Source: Lasiosphaeris hirsuta
Lineage: Eukaryota; Ascomycota; Sordariomycetes; Sordariales; Lasiosphaeriaceae
NCBI GenBank assembly: GCA_030549175.1
Contig: JAUKUA010000001.1
Coordinates: 4,030,001-4,094,000, forward strand
Length of the DNA stretch: 64,000 bases
Direction: 5' to 3'
The position numbers and the translations under genes were made by a program. Position 1 is the stretch's first letter. Each line of letters opens with the position of its first letter. The notes beneath the pieces are model-generated. The model ran no database searches and had not been told where the DNA came from. It saw only the letters and a list, made by a program, of their open reading frames with translations. This document shows positions 44,640-55,576 of this stretch, one piece after another.

Positions 44640-45165
44640 ATGTCGATATCAAACGAGGCGCTGCAAAAGGCAAGCAGTCAGGCATCAACACCTGCCGAAT
44701 CCGTAAAACAGCATAAGATTTGAGCAACGAGGCTGACTCCCAATAACCCGCTTGACAGCTGGTGAGAGAGATAGAGTCGCAAGCGATTGCCGCACAGCAG
44801 CAGATAGGCCTGGTCCGCACGCAGCTAGCAAGCAAGCAGCGTGAGATGCGACTCGCCCAGCTTACTCGCAGCGAAATCTCAACGTTGCCGCCTGACACGG
44901 CCGTGTATGAGGGCGTGGGCAAGATGTATGTCGATGCGCCGATTTGCCCCCCTCACCTGCGGTAGTGAAAACAAATTACTGATGCGCCTTGGCCAGGTTT
45001 GTTGCCCTGCCCGTTCCAGTGCTGCAGGACAAGTTGGGCTTGCAAATGAAGGTGATGGAGGCGGATGTCGAGGGGCTTGGAAAGCGGCTGCATTACCTTG
45101 AAACAACGGCGAAGAATAGCCAGGAGCATATTGAGAAGATGCTCAGTGGCGCCGGACGATCGTGA
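44640..45165 (+). CDS. PFD1: Prefoldin subunit 1
   Basis: Beta-type subunit of prefoldin, the co-chaperone for actin and tubulin folding. Exons 44640-44669, 44759-44925 and 44997-45165 give 121 aa, a normal length. It starts MSISNEALQK, then the coiled coil LVREIESQAIAAQQQIGLV. The beta-hairpin hallmark TAVYEGVGKMFVALPVPVLQ is rebuilt across intron 2, and the final helix reads RLHYLETTAKNSQEHIEKML. Intron 1 begins with GC (AAAAG|GCAAGC...GACAG); no GT donor keeps the frame. It is the second prefoldin subunit in the window, 15 kb from subunit 5 and with the same rare donor. Confidence 0.92.
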
Positions 45166-47182
45166 ACATCAAAGAGTGTGGTGGTGCTATGAGTAGGGCC
45201 TAGGTCTGTGGCCTTGTGTTTTCAACCGTCCTGTTGGGTACACATGCACCAACAACACGTCTCACGGCGAAGGGCGAGTCAATCACGTATTTGCAGCATT
45301 TTTGCGCTTTCAGATGGTGATACCGCTGATGCGCCGCAAGGTCATGATGAAACGGGCAAGACGGGATCGGCCAAGGCGGCTGTTCTCGGCCTGGCGCGTC
45401 GCGGTTGCTTCTTCAAGCATATTCAGGAGACCAAAAGCGAGAGTTGCGACCGAGGCAAATTGTTCCTGGAAGCGTCTCATGTGCCGTAACCTAACTGCAG
45501 CACCCCATCGCCACCACTTGTGTGTGTTACTACTATTGATATGAACTGTTCCATGCGCGTCTGCGGTTCTGCACAGAAGGCAGAGAGGGGCAACAAGCAA
45601 ACCCAATGCCAAGAAAATCCTGAGTTCGCGGGCCAGGTTTCCGGATGGCTGGCGGCTTTTGCAGACCTGTTTCAGCTGCCGCGGGGAAGGAACGAGAAGG
45701 CACTTTACAAGCGCAGACGCCGTTAAACCAGCTGCCGGCTGCCACTGCTTGCGAGAAAAACGCCGACGGTACAACAGTATGCACACCTAGTTCTGTGCTC
45801 CCAGCGCGCGTAACCAGTCGCCGACCCAGAACAGTGGGCCTGCTGCCCGAGATTATTGAGTTTTTGATTGCTTGCAAGCTGAATGGACAGTGACCAGGCC
45901 TGAAGGTGTCTCGACAGCTGCCCTGTGTCCCTCTATCCCGTCTGATCCCTGTCCGCCGAACGGCGGGGCCGCAAAGGGAAGCCCCTCACTCCCATCCCAT
46001 GTCTCCTAGCCCTACGGCCTCGCAGCACATGCGCCAATCCAACTTCCAATGCGGCTCGACGAAAACCCACACGGGACATTACCCTCTCTCTAGCACCCAC
46101 ACACCCACCACCGGTGCCAGCGACACACAGCACCCAGTTCGCCAAACACAGACGAAATCAGGACATCGTTTGTGGTTTTTCTTTCCACTCGAGGCTGTGT
46201 GGTGTGCTTGACGCAAGATCCAGATGCCCGCAAATCTACCCGCATCCTTTATTCCTAAACTCCAGTCCGTCCCCATGGGCCTCCCGGGAGCCGTAATTGA
46301 CGGGCCGCAATGCGCTCAGCCCCCTCCACCCCCCATCCGCCGATGGTTGCTGGACCCCTCCATGTGGGACGCTGCGCTCCTTCTCCGCCTTCAGCCCAGC
46401 AGCCCAAGACTGGACTAATAAGAGCTCTGCAGTCGAGCCAGGCCGGCCGAGCCAGTCCTATTCTCAGCCCCCCAACCACCAGTCATTTGCCTTGATTCCC
46501 CTCCTTCAGTATCATGCCGCTTATTGCACTCGCAGCCCTGGGACAGTCCCCAGTTCTCCCCCCCCCTCCACCCCACCACCCATACCCAAGAAGCCCTCGC
46601 CAGCCAACCACACCGCGCCTACTGTGAGAAGTCGTGCTCACTTGGCTTGACCTGTGCCCCCTTCAGGTTCCCTCATGTCCCCATCGTGACAAAGATACCT
46701 TGTATCGAGCCGGCCCTACCTCCCCTTCCTGGTCTCGTGTACATGGCTGGACTCATCCCCTAGAACGGGTGTCATATCCGCACTGTACACATGGTGAAGT
46801 AACTCGTCCCTCGACCTCTCCTGTGGCCCTCCCTGTGTCCTCGTTTCTGATTGCCGGTGCCTGCGCACGAGGAACCCAATGCCCCCCCCGACCCCCCTTT
46901 GACCTCCGAATAAATGGTGGGTCGCACCCCGCCCAAGTGGCCGGCTTGCCATTCCTCCTAACCCCTCTGTGCCGCTGCCATTACCATCTTACTCTCTTCC
47001 CACAACCTCTTTCTAGCTGCTGAGAACGAGCCTGTCTCTCACCACCTTTCCATTTTGTCCTGTTGAAACCAGCACCGATATAGCTCCCCTTGGCTTAAAG
47101 AGAAGGGTTCCAGCTTGTCCTGCACACCAGGAGCCACACCAGCCAGCAGAAATTACACCGTTTCCCCCCGCCGTCCCCTACA
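45166..47182. promoter_or_regulatory. Long 5' region of the DUF8035-type gene
   Basis: Two kilobases without a supported gene. From about 46200 it is strongly C/T-rich with several C-runs, typical of a long fungal promoter plus leader. No introns could be confirmed. Confidence 0.45.
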
Positions 47183-48890
47183 ATGTCGAGCTACAGTGGC
47201 TACAGCGACGACGAGTCCATCGATGTCCATGTGCGTCGTGTGATGGGTAGGGATCGGTCTCCCGCTCCCCAAGCGCGCCGCCCTCCTCCGCCGCCGGCAG
47301 CCCATTTTGTCCGTACTGTCCCGGATCCCCGGCCCCTGTACCAAACCGGCCCCGTCTTTCTCCAGCCGGAGCGTACCGTTGTCACCACCAAGACCCGCTC
47401 CCGGTCGCGCGAGCGCCGGTCTAGCCCGCCCAGTATCATACAACCGAGCGTGGTGCAGGGTCCACCGGTAGTCATCAACAACCGGATCTATAATGACAAC
47501 TCAGAAGACGAATATTCATCCGACGACTCGCGCCACCGCCACCGCCACCGCAGGGCTCATAGTCGTGCACACAGCCGAGCCCGTAGCAGGTCCTCGAGTT
47601 CCCACAGCTTTGATGATGCCAAGGAGCGCTGGGAACTCGAGAAGGCCAGGAAGGAGCTCGAGCTACTCCAGCTTGACAACCGGAAAAAGGAAGAAGCCCG
47701 CCAACTCGAAAAGTTTACCGAGAAAAAGCTCACCCTGTCGCGTACCCAGCAGGAGCTCCAGCTGAGGGAGAAGCAGGACCACGATCGGGAGACCGAGGAG
47801 CGAATGCGGGCCAAGTTCAAGTCGGAGCGATACGCGCATGAGCTTGAGGAGGCCGAGCAAAAGGAGCGCGAGAAGGCCATTGAGGAGCGTACCGTAGCCA
47901 AACTCAAGCGGGAGGAGTACGAGAGGGCGCTGAGAAAACAAGAGGAAGAGCATAAAATTGAGGAGTATAGATGGAAGTCGGATTCCGAGAGGAGAAAGAC
48001 GGACGAGGAGAGGAGGGCTACAGAGGAACGTGTCGCACGCGAGCTGAGATTGAAGCAGCTCGAGGAAGACGAGAAGAAAGATGCAGAGAAGCGGAGAATG
48101 CTCGAGTATCACGAAAAGGTTGAGCTGCAGCGACAGAAAGAAGCAGCGGATAAGAAGGCTCACGAGGACAAAATCCGCAAGAAGCTGGAGCTGGAGCGGA
48201 TTGCCGAGGAGGAGAAGAAGAAGGCCGAGGAGGAGCAGCGTAAGAAAGACGCTGAAGCGGCCATCGCCAAGTGGAAGGCCGAGGAGGCGGAGAAGGCGGA
48301 GAAGGCACGACTCGAAAAGGAGGCGGCCGATAAGGCATACCAAAAGCGCTTCCAAGAGGACCTTCTCCGTGCTGGCTACGACTCTGACGAGATTGAGGAC
48401 ATTCTCAAGAAAGAAAAGGGCAAGAAAGCCAAGAAAGAAAAGGAAAAGGAAGAAGCGGCCAAAAAGGTCGCACGCCCTACCTACACGCGCATGTCCCTTC
48501 GGAATATCGATATTGAGACCCTGATCTTCTACAAGATTGAGTTTGAATATGACTCCGTGAGTTTCATACAACAGGTGTTACCCCTACTAGCCTTTTCGGT
48601 TGCTGACAACCTCTACCTAGGAGCCGGGATTTATCCTAATCAAGCGATGGGTGCCCGAATGGGAGCAGAACATGCTCTGGGAGCATACTCGCAAGATCCG
48701 CTTCGTTGAGAGGAAGGAGGAGGTGGTTGTCATCAAGGACAAGCACCAACACCACCACCACCACCACCTCGGTGATGGCGACGAGAACTTTGAGTGGGTG
48801 CGCAAGAAGGAGCGCTCGCACTCACACTCGCGCAGACGCAGCAAGTCGCCTAGCCTGCTCATGTACCTGGCAGGTGCCCGGCCAGCATAG
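47183..48890 (+). CDS. DUF8035-type charged coiled-coil protein
   Basis: Exons 47183-48556 and 48621-48890 give 547 aa. The N-terminal 145 residues are disordered with Pro runs (RRPPPPPAAHF) and RS/HR-rich blocks (RHRHRHRRAHSRAHSRARSR). Residues of about 150-435 are a nearly continuous single-helix or coiled coil of Glu/Lys/Arg. The C-terminal block, TYTRMSLRNIDIETL followed by PGFILIKRWVPEWEQNMLW, matches the conserved C-terminal domain of fungal proteins known as DUF8035. A histidine run (HQHHHHHH) and an RS-like tail follow. The intron (GTGAGT...CCTAG) is in phase 0 and cuts this domain. The function of the family is unknown; the RS-like parts would fit an RNA-related or nuclear role, which is inference. 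Confidence 0.8.
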
Positions 48891-49664
48891 GTACCTTCGA
48901 TTTTATTCGAAGGTGTGCTTTGTCTTGTTCTGCTCCCTTCTCTTTCATTTCAACTCTGAACCGTGCTTGTCACTCTCGAATACAATACGTTGGGTTGGGT
49001 CGGCTGGATGGATGGATGGATACCCAGTGGCGTACCCCGTGTGTCGGAAGAATAACGTCCATGGCATGCTACCCCTTTATGGAAATCTGGTTTATGAGAT
49101 TCAAGACCCCCCGTTCCTTTTCTTCTAGCTTACTTGCCTTTGTTTGGTTTCAATTTCAAATTTTGCCGTTTACTTTTACTTTGGAACGTTGATCGAGGAC
49201 TGGGAGGCATCGAGTTTCTTTTCATAGGCTTCAATTGAACGCCGAGGCAGTTAATATCTTCGTGTCAAGCTTTGATGGGATTATTAACTTACAGGCAGAT
49301 GTGGTAGTGCTTCGTCGTGGTGAAGCACCTGAAAAACACGTTCAAAGTTAGGCGCACAGGAAACGGCGATGAGTAATAAGGGAGATGACAATGATGATGA
49401 CATGAAGCACGCAAGTCATACATTTTGTAGAAATGTGATGTTTCTCCATTCACTCAAGACATCCTAGGTATCTTATTCCGTTTCGTCCGTACCATGCTCC
49501 CGCATTCCCAAAACAAAACTCCATTTTGCCTCGCTAGTAATACCGTCAATCGTCGAAGCCGAGTTATTTGTGTTGTTACATATATATCCTCTTTGGGAAA
49601 GAGGGTTGGTATGGAGTATAGTACAGTCGGCTATTACCACAGCCTTTGTATCACATCGCGCTTG
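48891..49664. other. Shared 3' region of DUF8035-type and Hem25 genes
   Basis: Space between convergent genes. It holds a short GGAT tetranucleotide run at about 49005-49020. No gene is seen. Confidence 0.45.
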
Positions 49665-50785
49665 TTACAAGCTACCCCTTGCTGCTCGCCCGCTGCTCTC
49701 GCTGCTCCAGGTAACCTCAGCACGGCGAATCAACTCCTCGTAAACAGTCCAAGCCAGCGCAGAGCTGAGCGCCTTGCGGCTCATGCGCAGCGCGAGCCCG
49801 TCCCACAGGGCGCGGAAGCCCTCCTCGGCTATCATGCGCCGCGCCGCGTGCACCATGTTGCGGTAACCCGCCGGGTTGAGCTGGATGCGCGTCTTGACGG
49901 TATCGAAGGGGTTCGAGATGACGCTGCAGGCGGCGCCCGAGAAGACGCCCGAGACGAAGTTGATGCCCGCTGCGCTCGACACGCCCATGACGCCCGCCGC
50001 CGATGTACTGCCCTCGGATGACGACGATGATGACGGGCGCCGCGAGTAGAGCTCGCTCAGCTGCCACTTGCTTTGTTCGTAGAAGAGGACGTAGAGCCCC
50101 GCGTAGGGGGCGTCGCGGAGGGCAGTGGCGCCGAAGCCGGCGAAGAAGCCGCGCAGGCCCTCGCGCGAGGCAATGTCGCGCGCGGCGCCGGCCAGCGACG
50201 AGTACTTGTAGAAACTACTCTCGTACCGCACCTTGAGGACAGTTAGGGGCATGAGAATGAACCCGGCGAAGGAGCGTGCGACGGCGCCCGCGAGCAGGTT
50301 GCCCGTGTTGGAGAGCTTGGGGAGGGACGAGGACGATTGCCCCTTTCCCAAGTTGCCAACATTGGCGGAGGGGAGGATGGCCGAGCCCAGGAGGGGAATG
50401 TGTGCGGCATTCTGCCGGATCGCGTTCAAGCTAGTGAAGTAGATGGCGGAGCCAAAGCCGGTGCGCAGCGCTGAGGGCACGGCACCGCGCCAGAGGGCTG
50501 GGACGAGGTGCGGGGCGGCGCGGATCTCGGCGATGGCGGCGGTCAGCGAGTGCGAGCCCGACTGTTGAACGCGGGTCTTGAGGAGGTCGATGGGTTGGAG
50601 GAGGACGGCTGATAGGACGCCTGAGCCAAGGCCAGCGGCGAAGTGGAAGGCTGATAAGACGCAGGGGCATCAGAGGTCAGCTTTTCAATCCCTAACAAGG
50701 GGGTATGGTGGACGGGATTTTGGGTCGAGGATAGATCATAAAACATACTCGACTTCGTAGACGCCTTGGTGGAGCCATTGGACAT
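49665..50785 (-). CDS. HEM25: Mitochondrial glycine carrier Hem25 (SLC25A38)
   Basis: Inner-membrane carrier that brings glycine into mitochondria for the first step of haem synthesis. Exons (minus) 50785-50749 and 50650-49665 give 340 aa. Three Solcar repeats each carry the carrier signature: [18 protein letters not shown] and NPFDTVKTR. The Hem25-type opening [19 protein letters not shown] is completed by the short first exon ([13 protein letters not shown]). An unusually long Ser-rich loop ([11 protein letters not shown]) lies between repeats 2 and 3, and a Ser-rich linker ([11 protein letters not shown]) between repeats 1 and 2. The 98-nt intron has a GTATGT donor and a TCAG acceptor. Confidence 0.92.
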
Positions 50786-51581
50786 GGCGGCGTCGGTTTA
50801 TCCCAGTTTGCTCTTTGGCTAGGTAGGAGGGCAGGAGAGTGCGCCGCAAACAAGACCCTTAGAACTAGGTCATGAAAAGTAGTGAGTCGAGGAAAGCAGG
50901 TGGCGAACCAGCCATGGCAGGCTTTGTTGAGGAAGGTAAGAAAGTATTATTCTATCTACGGAAGTCCATGGCACTGCCAGTGAATCGGAAAGGCGTAGAG
51001 AGGAGTCACTTCACTGCAAACAATTATTCGCGGTCCTTGCAGACAGCTGGAGCACTTCAGCATTTCAGTTCCCACATGTGTTTTTGAGCTTGGTTTTATG
51101 ACGGCATTGGGCAGCGGCGGCTTTTTTTTTTTTAGCGTGTTCCAGAGCAATGCCGGTTTGACCCGGTCTCTAGCGGTCAGCTGGTGGTCGGGTGGGAAAG
51201 AGTAGGAGCAAACCACGAAACCAGAGGAGTCAACAATGAACACCGGCTCACCCGAGCTTGTCAGTATGCACAGGAGATAGAGCACTGTGGGAGCACTGTG
51301 AGAGAATTATGTTCGAGGTCCCCCGATTCCAGTGCTGAGGATATACCTGCTCGAACAGAAAGCGACTTGCATGCATAACCCTAACCCTTCAATCTTTAGC
51401 GCCTCTACCTCTTCCTTCTACCTTCCAATCTGCCAGTGTGGGATGTGCCTCCAGGCCAGAGTTGTTAGGTAACTTTAATTTATACACATAAAAATTGATC
51501 GCTCCATCACTAGTGCCTTCGATAGGGAAGCGGTGGTCGGTCGGTACTTGTAGGTGTTTTCCCATACACTTGGTGGAGACT
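50786..51581. promoter_or_regulatory. Hem25 upstream region / Cog8 3' flank
   Basis: No gene is seen. It contains a T12 run near 51121 and a telo-box-like AACCCTAACCCT at about 51377-51388, some 590 bp upstream of the Hem25 start, which reads on the minus strand. Confidence 0.4.
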
Positions 51582-52907
51582 TTACAAAGCTTTAGTTTCC
51601 TTTTTTTGCTCTCCTACGATAGATTCCAGCCGCCCGGCCAGTGCCCGATGACGCTTCATAATTTCAACCCACTCCTCCTCAGCCTCAGGCCCGACATCTA
51701 AGGAGGCAATGAACAAGCCAAAGTCACCTCCCAATCGTCCCAAACTCCCCGCGCAGTACAGCACCTGCGTCAGCAAGCTATCTCTTGATGCTTGATCTTT
51801 AATTATCGGCAGGTACAGTCTCAGAGTCTCCAATAGCATATCCACTAGGTGTATGGGAAATGTGGCTAATGCCGAGGGCATTGGCTCCAATGGATCCTGA
51901 CTCTGCGGTACGGCTACCCCCTCGGCCACTGATGTTGCAGTTGTTGGGAATATGCTCCTGAACATCGATACAATAGCGAAGCTCTGCTCACGGAAGATCT
52001 CGATGTACCTCTTCAGAAACCTCTCGGTCTGTTGACCCCCAGACCAGGCATTGCCACTGCCAATGGCCTTCTGCCGTGCCTTCTCCTGGTCGGCGAGGTC
52101 CCGCAGCGGCTCGAGGGCGTCAAGCATTGTCATGAGCGTCGCGAGCCGGCACACAAGGAAGAGCGCGCCAAGCACGCGCTCTTGAGAGTCTTGGCCCTTG
52201 GGAGCGCCCCCGCCCGCCTCGAGATCCGGCAGCACACGGCGCAGCCAACTGATGGTGCGCAGCGAGGCAGCCAACTTCAGACCCGGCGCCTTGAGAGAAA
52301 GAATGAGATTTGCGGCCATGGTGCGCATAGCCTCGTCCGCCTGCGTCGATATAGACGTGACTAGGGGGGACTTGGGGTAGAGCGAGTGGAGCCGTCGGAT
52401 GTGCCCGTTCAGGTCCAGGGCCGATGAGTAATTAACAGGCGCCGTTGAGATAGCCGTCGAAAGAAGTGTCGGCAGCTCGAGTACATCGACTAGCCGCTCG
52501 ACATTTCGTGAGAGCAGGAGGGCTTTCTTCCGCCGCGCGAGCACGTCAATCTCGCTGCTCTTATTGTATGTGGTCGAAAACCGGACGGCCTCACTGTCGA
52601 GCTTGGGTATGGAGTTCCGCAGCTCAGCTGTGCTGGCGGCGAGCGCCGGCAGTGTCGTGCGTAGCGTGGCATGGTGAGCGGCCGACTCAATAATCTGCTT
52701 ATGAGACCTCTTAGAGAGTGATTGGAGCGAGAGCAAGAGTCCGTGTGATGATTGTATCAAGGCCTGTGGTTCGCTTGTTGCCAACGACTCCAGCGAACAA
52801 GATGCCAACGTTGTGAGGTATTCCAGCGAGCCCGCATCAGCTTCTGGGGCGGACTTGGGGAACGTCGGCCCTGACTGGGAAAGAAGGTCGTAGAGGATGT
52901 CGGCCAT
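51582..52907 (-). CDS. COG8: Conserved oligomeric Golgi complex subunit 8
   Basis: Lobe B subunit of the COG tether that directs retrograde traffic inside the Golgi. Single exon, 441 aa from the ATG at 52907. Another in-frame ATG lies 27 bp further upstream, but MADILYDLL is the start typical of fungal Cog8. The family segments are visible: EYLTTLASCSLESL, LLSRNVERLVDVLELPTLL, the helix SLYPKSPLVTSISTQADEAM, and ISWLRRVLPDLE. The protein is all-helical without TM segments. It is shorter than animal Cog8, as usual for fungi. The next gene on the same strand starts at 54975, so they are separate units. Confidence 0.85.
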   Translation of the reverse strand: MADILYDLLSQSGPTFPKSAPEADAGSLEYLTTLASCSLESLATSEPQALIQSSHGLLLSLQSLSKRSHKQIIESAAHHATLRTTLPALAASTAELRNSIPKLDSEAVRFSTTYNKSSEIDVLARRKKALLLSRNVERLVDVLELPTLLSTAISTAPVNYSSALDLNGHIRRLHSLYPKSPLVTSISTQADEAMRTMAANLILSLKAPGLKLAASLRTISWLRRVLPDLEAGGGAPKGQDSQERVLGALFLVCRLATLMTMLDALEPLRDLADQEKARQKAIGSGNAWSGGQQTERFLKRYIEIFREQSFAIVSMFRSIFPTTATSVAEGVAVPQSQDPLEPMPSALATFPIHLVDMLLETLRLYLPIIKDQASRDSLLTQVLYCAGSLGRLGGDFGLFIASLDVGPEAEEEWVEIMKRHRALAGRLESIVGEQKKETKAL

Positions 52908-53355
52908 GGTTAAATGGTGAATTTCCTCTCTCATTCGAAAAGTTCTAGCTGTCTGCCTATTCGGCAACTCGAGCCCGGAAAGTGGAGAGTTGAGGTTGCC
53001 CTTGTTGGTCAGACGAGATCGCTGCGCAGGATATTCTTGCTGATCCAATCGAATACGATATTATAGATAAGCCGCAAGCCCTAGGTTTGGGAGCTGGTGT
53101 TTTGAGTGACGGAGTGAAGTTGCTTTTTATTCGCTACAGTTGGCAAGCGCACCTTGTCATTCCAGTGGGGTTTGGCTCCTCGGGACCCCAATCTCTCAAG
53201 ATTGCGGTGTGGTGTTACAACACTATCTCTTCAGCGTATATATTGCATACATATGTGTTAGTGCATAAACACTACGACGCGCCTACGCCCAATTATCCTT
53301 TCCGCCAGGCCCAAATTTACCCGACCTTCAACTCGTCAAGGTACCTCGAACATTG
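52908..53355. other. Spacer between Cog8 and the next minus-strand gene
   Basis: Leader of Cog8 (the frame stays open upstream without a better ATG) and 3' flank of the neighbouring gene. No further gene is seen. Confidence 0.4.
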
Positions 53356-54975
53356 CTATTGCTCATACACCACATTCCGCTCATGAACTCGGGATGGAAA
53401 TCGCTCGGCGCGCGATTCGGATTTGAATGCCGTCCTCCGTAACGTCGGACTAAAGCCTGTCACAATGCTTGGTTCCTCATCAGACTCCTCAGCACCTCTC
53501 TCGATGAGGAACCGGGAGTCTCCTGCCTTGCATGTGCGACTTCTCCCATTCCCGTTACCCATGTCGTTCTCATCGTGCACTTCAGATGCTGGGTTCAAAT
53601 ATCCCACTCCCAAGCGCAGGCCGAAAAGTTCGGCAATGACTCCTAAAACGATTAGGCATGTCTTTGCAAGCCATTGGAGCAGAAGCATCCCATCGACTGT
53701 GTAAACTGTCCCCTCGTCCCGCTGACGTTGTTGCTTCAGCTGGGTATCCATTTCCTCGCTGACCGCCTTCGCCTTTGGCCTGAAAGCAGTACTTTCTCCC
53801 ACGTTTTCCACCAGCGTCACAGCCGTTGAGAACTCGGACGCCTGGTAGGATTCTCGGCCTCGGCGCATGATGGGTGGCGCGGTTAGGAAGCCAGCCGCCA
53901 TTCCCATGTTCTCGTTTGTCGGCTCCGCATCGCTCATCCGAAGGAAAGCTGTAGACGTGCTCGGCGGCAACCCGGCTCCCGACCATGTCCTATCGCCCAG
54001 CCCCGGGAACGTTTGCGAGTCTCCGAGTCCAGGTGACTGGTTTGTCACCTCCTGAAACTGGAGCCCTCCCGCTGCCACCGGCGTTGAGAAATAGTCTGCC
54101 TGTTGTGCATCCGGCATCTCGGCCGCAACATTGCACCTATTTTTATACTCCATTGCCAAAGGAAGGCTTTCGGCTATCTTGTCCAGTATCACTGGACACG
54201 AGTATTCACTGCTCCACATGAACATGGTCGTAACCGTCTCCTGCTCCTTGGCGAGGCCGCCGCCAAATTTCAACTTATTTCGCAGGCGATCAGATCGATG
54301 AGCGAGCTTGCCGCTAACTTTAACTGTCATATAGAATTTCCTTGCGTTATGCTCGAGTGCGAAAGCGGTGTGGATCACATTGCTGTGCATTGGCTGTGTT
54401 TCGAGAATATTTTCTTCCAGCTCCCATCTTAACGTATTGTACCAGATGCTGCCCTCGCTCGAGCTGATGTGGCCCGAGAACCTCCATCTGCTGGCCGTAT
54501 GTGTCATCTTCTCCGTGTCGATACCAAGACCTCCAGCACCACTGCCGAGTACTTGTATGGTCGGTGTGAAGTTTTTTACCTGTCTCGTGCGCATAGACCT
54601 TTCAACGCCACGAAAGTGCTTTGGGCCGTAATGATCGGTAAACTTGACCGGCCAAGCCGTCCCAGAGTCGTTCTCTTCGCTGAGATCCTCCTCTAATGTC
54701 ACTAAAACAGTCGCTGAGCGAAGTCTGCAGTCGGACGGCTGACGGAAGTCCAAATCTAGGTAGAGAATGCCTCCCGGTTTCCTCGCTGGACCAAGGAGGC
54801 CCCAGTGGGACTCGGTGAAGACAAATTTGCAATCGACCTCGATCTTTCCGATCTTTCCGCGCCCGGCACGTACGGGAGACGAGGCTGCGTTGTCAAATCT
54901 TTTAAAATCGCAGCGGCCAAATTTTCGCTTGACGCCCGTCATCAGCATGGGGGGAGTAAATTGATGCTGCTCCAT
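53356..54975 (-). CDS. Conserved ascomycete protein of unknown function, single TM
   Basis: Single exon, 539 aa from the ATG at 54975 (MEQHQFTPPMLMTGVKRKFG). I know no function for it. Residues of about 40-260 look like a beta-rich globular domain with conserved-looking motifs (IEVDCKFVFTESHWGLLGPA, GILYLDLDFRQPSDCRL, FTDHYGPKHFRG, SRWRFSGHISS, LRWELEENILETQ). It appears widely in filamentous ascomycetes. A disordered middle follows, then one hydrophobic helix near 440-462 (MLLLQWLAKTCLIVLGVIAE) and a basic tail. It may be a tail-anchored or single-pass membrane protein with the beta domain in the cytosol. It is divergent from the 1192-aa gene. Confidence 0.75.
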   Translation of the reverse strand: MEQHQFTPPMLMTGVKRKFGRCDFKRFDNAASSPVRAGRGKIGKIEVDCKFVFTESHWGLLGPARKPGGILYLDLDFRQPSDCRLRSATVLVTLEEDLSEENDSGTAWPVKFTDHYGPKHFRGVERSMRTRQVKNFTPTIQVLGSGAGGLGIDTEKMTHTASRWRFSGHISSSEGSIWYNTLRWELEENILETQPMHSNVIHTAFALEHNARKFYMTVKVSGKLAHRSDRLRNKLKFGGGLAKEQETVTTMFMWSSEYSCPVILDKIAESLPLAMEYKNRCNVAAEMPDAQQADYFSTPVAAGGLQFQEVTNQSPGLGDSQTFPGLGDRTWSGAGLPPSTSTAFLRMSDAEPTNENMGMAAGFLTAPPIMRRGRESYQASEFSTAVTLVENVGESTAFRPKAKAVSEEMDTQLKQQRQRDEGTVYTVDGMLLLQWLAKTCLIVLGVIAELFGLRLGVGYLNPASEVHDENDMGNGNGRSRTCKAGDSRFLIERGAEESDEEPSIVTGFSPTLRRTAFKSESRAERFPSRVHERNVVYEQ

Positions 54976-55576
54976 CTTGAGGCGAAGACAAAACTCATCG
55001 AAGACCTGGCCGGAGAAAATTACACAACTTTCCCACCTGGGGTGATGCAATTGACCCCAACGGGCTGCCTCGGTCACTTATACAGATCGTGAGGGGACGA
55101 AGCAGAACAGCCAGCCGTTTTGCGACCCACACACGGCTCCCTCACTGCCTGTATTCGCAGGAATTGGACATATTGAGCGCATCCGTCCATGCCAACTCGG
55201 GCCGCCAACATGCAGGCCGGACATCCACAGCTAGTCTGATTCGCTCTGATTTCGCTCAGCTTCCTGCGGTGAAACCCCCTTAATCCTGGTCGTGGTGAGC
55301 GGGCTACTCGCTGCGCCTCCCTCGGTATCTCGGCCGACAAGGCTGTGAGCTCTTCGTCGCATCTAGCCCAGCCGCCCACTGCGGGGGTGGCCCGGGGTTA
55401 CCATGAGTAACCCAGAGCGCGTATCTATCTCGCAGCTCGAATCCGAATTCCAACTTCTGTGCTTCAGTCTCGCATAGTGTGACCCCCTGGGTATTGGCCT
55501 GACAACAAGCGCCAGGGCCTCTGGCTTTCTGTTTGCAGGCTCAAGAGCCACAGCGCGGCACCAAGTCGTCGCCAAC
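54976..55576. promoter_or_regulatory. Divergent promoter of two uncharacterised genes
   Basis: 601 bp between divergent start codons. No further gene and no motif strong enough to name. Confidence 0.4.

Noticed and set aside
45310..45786. 158-codon minus-strand frame downstream of prefoldin 1
   Set aside because: No family features and a non-ATG-like context; probably chance.
47663..48571. Leu-rich 302-codon minus-strand frame
   Set aside because: It is the mirror of the Glu/Lys coiled coil of the DUF8035-type gene (antisense of GAG/AAG codons reads Leu/Phe).
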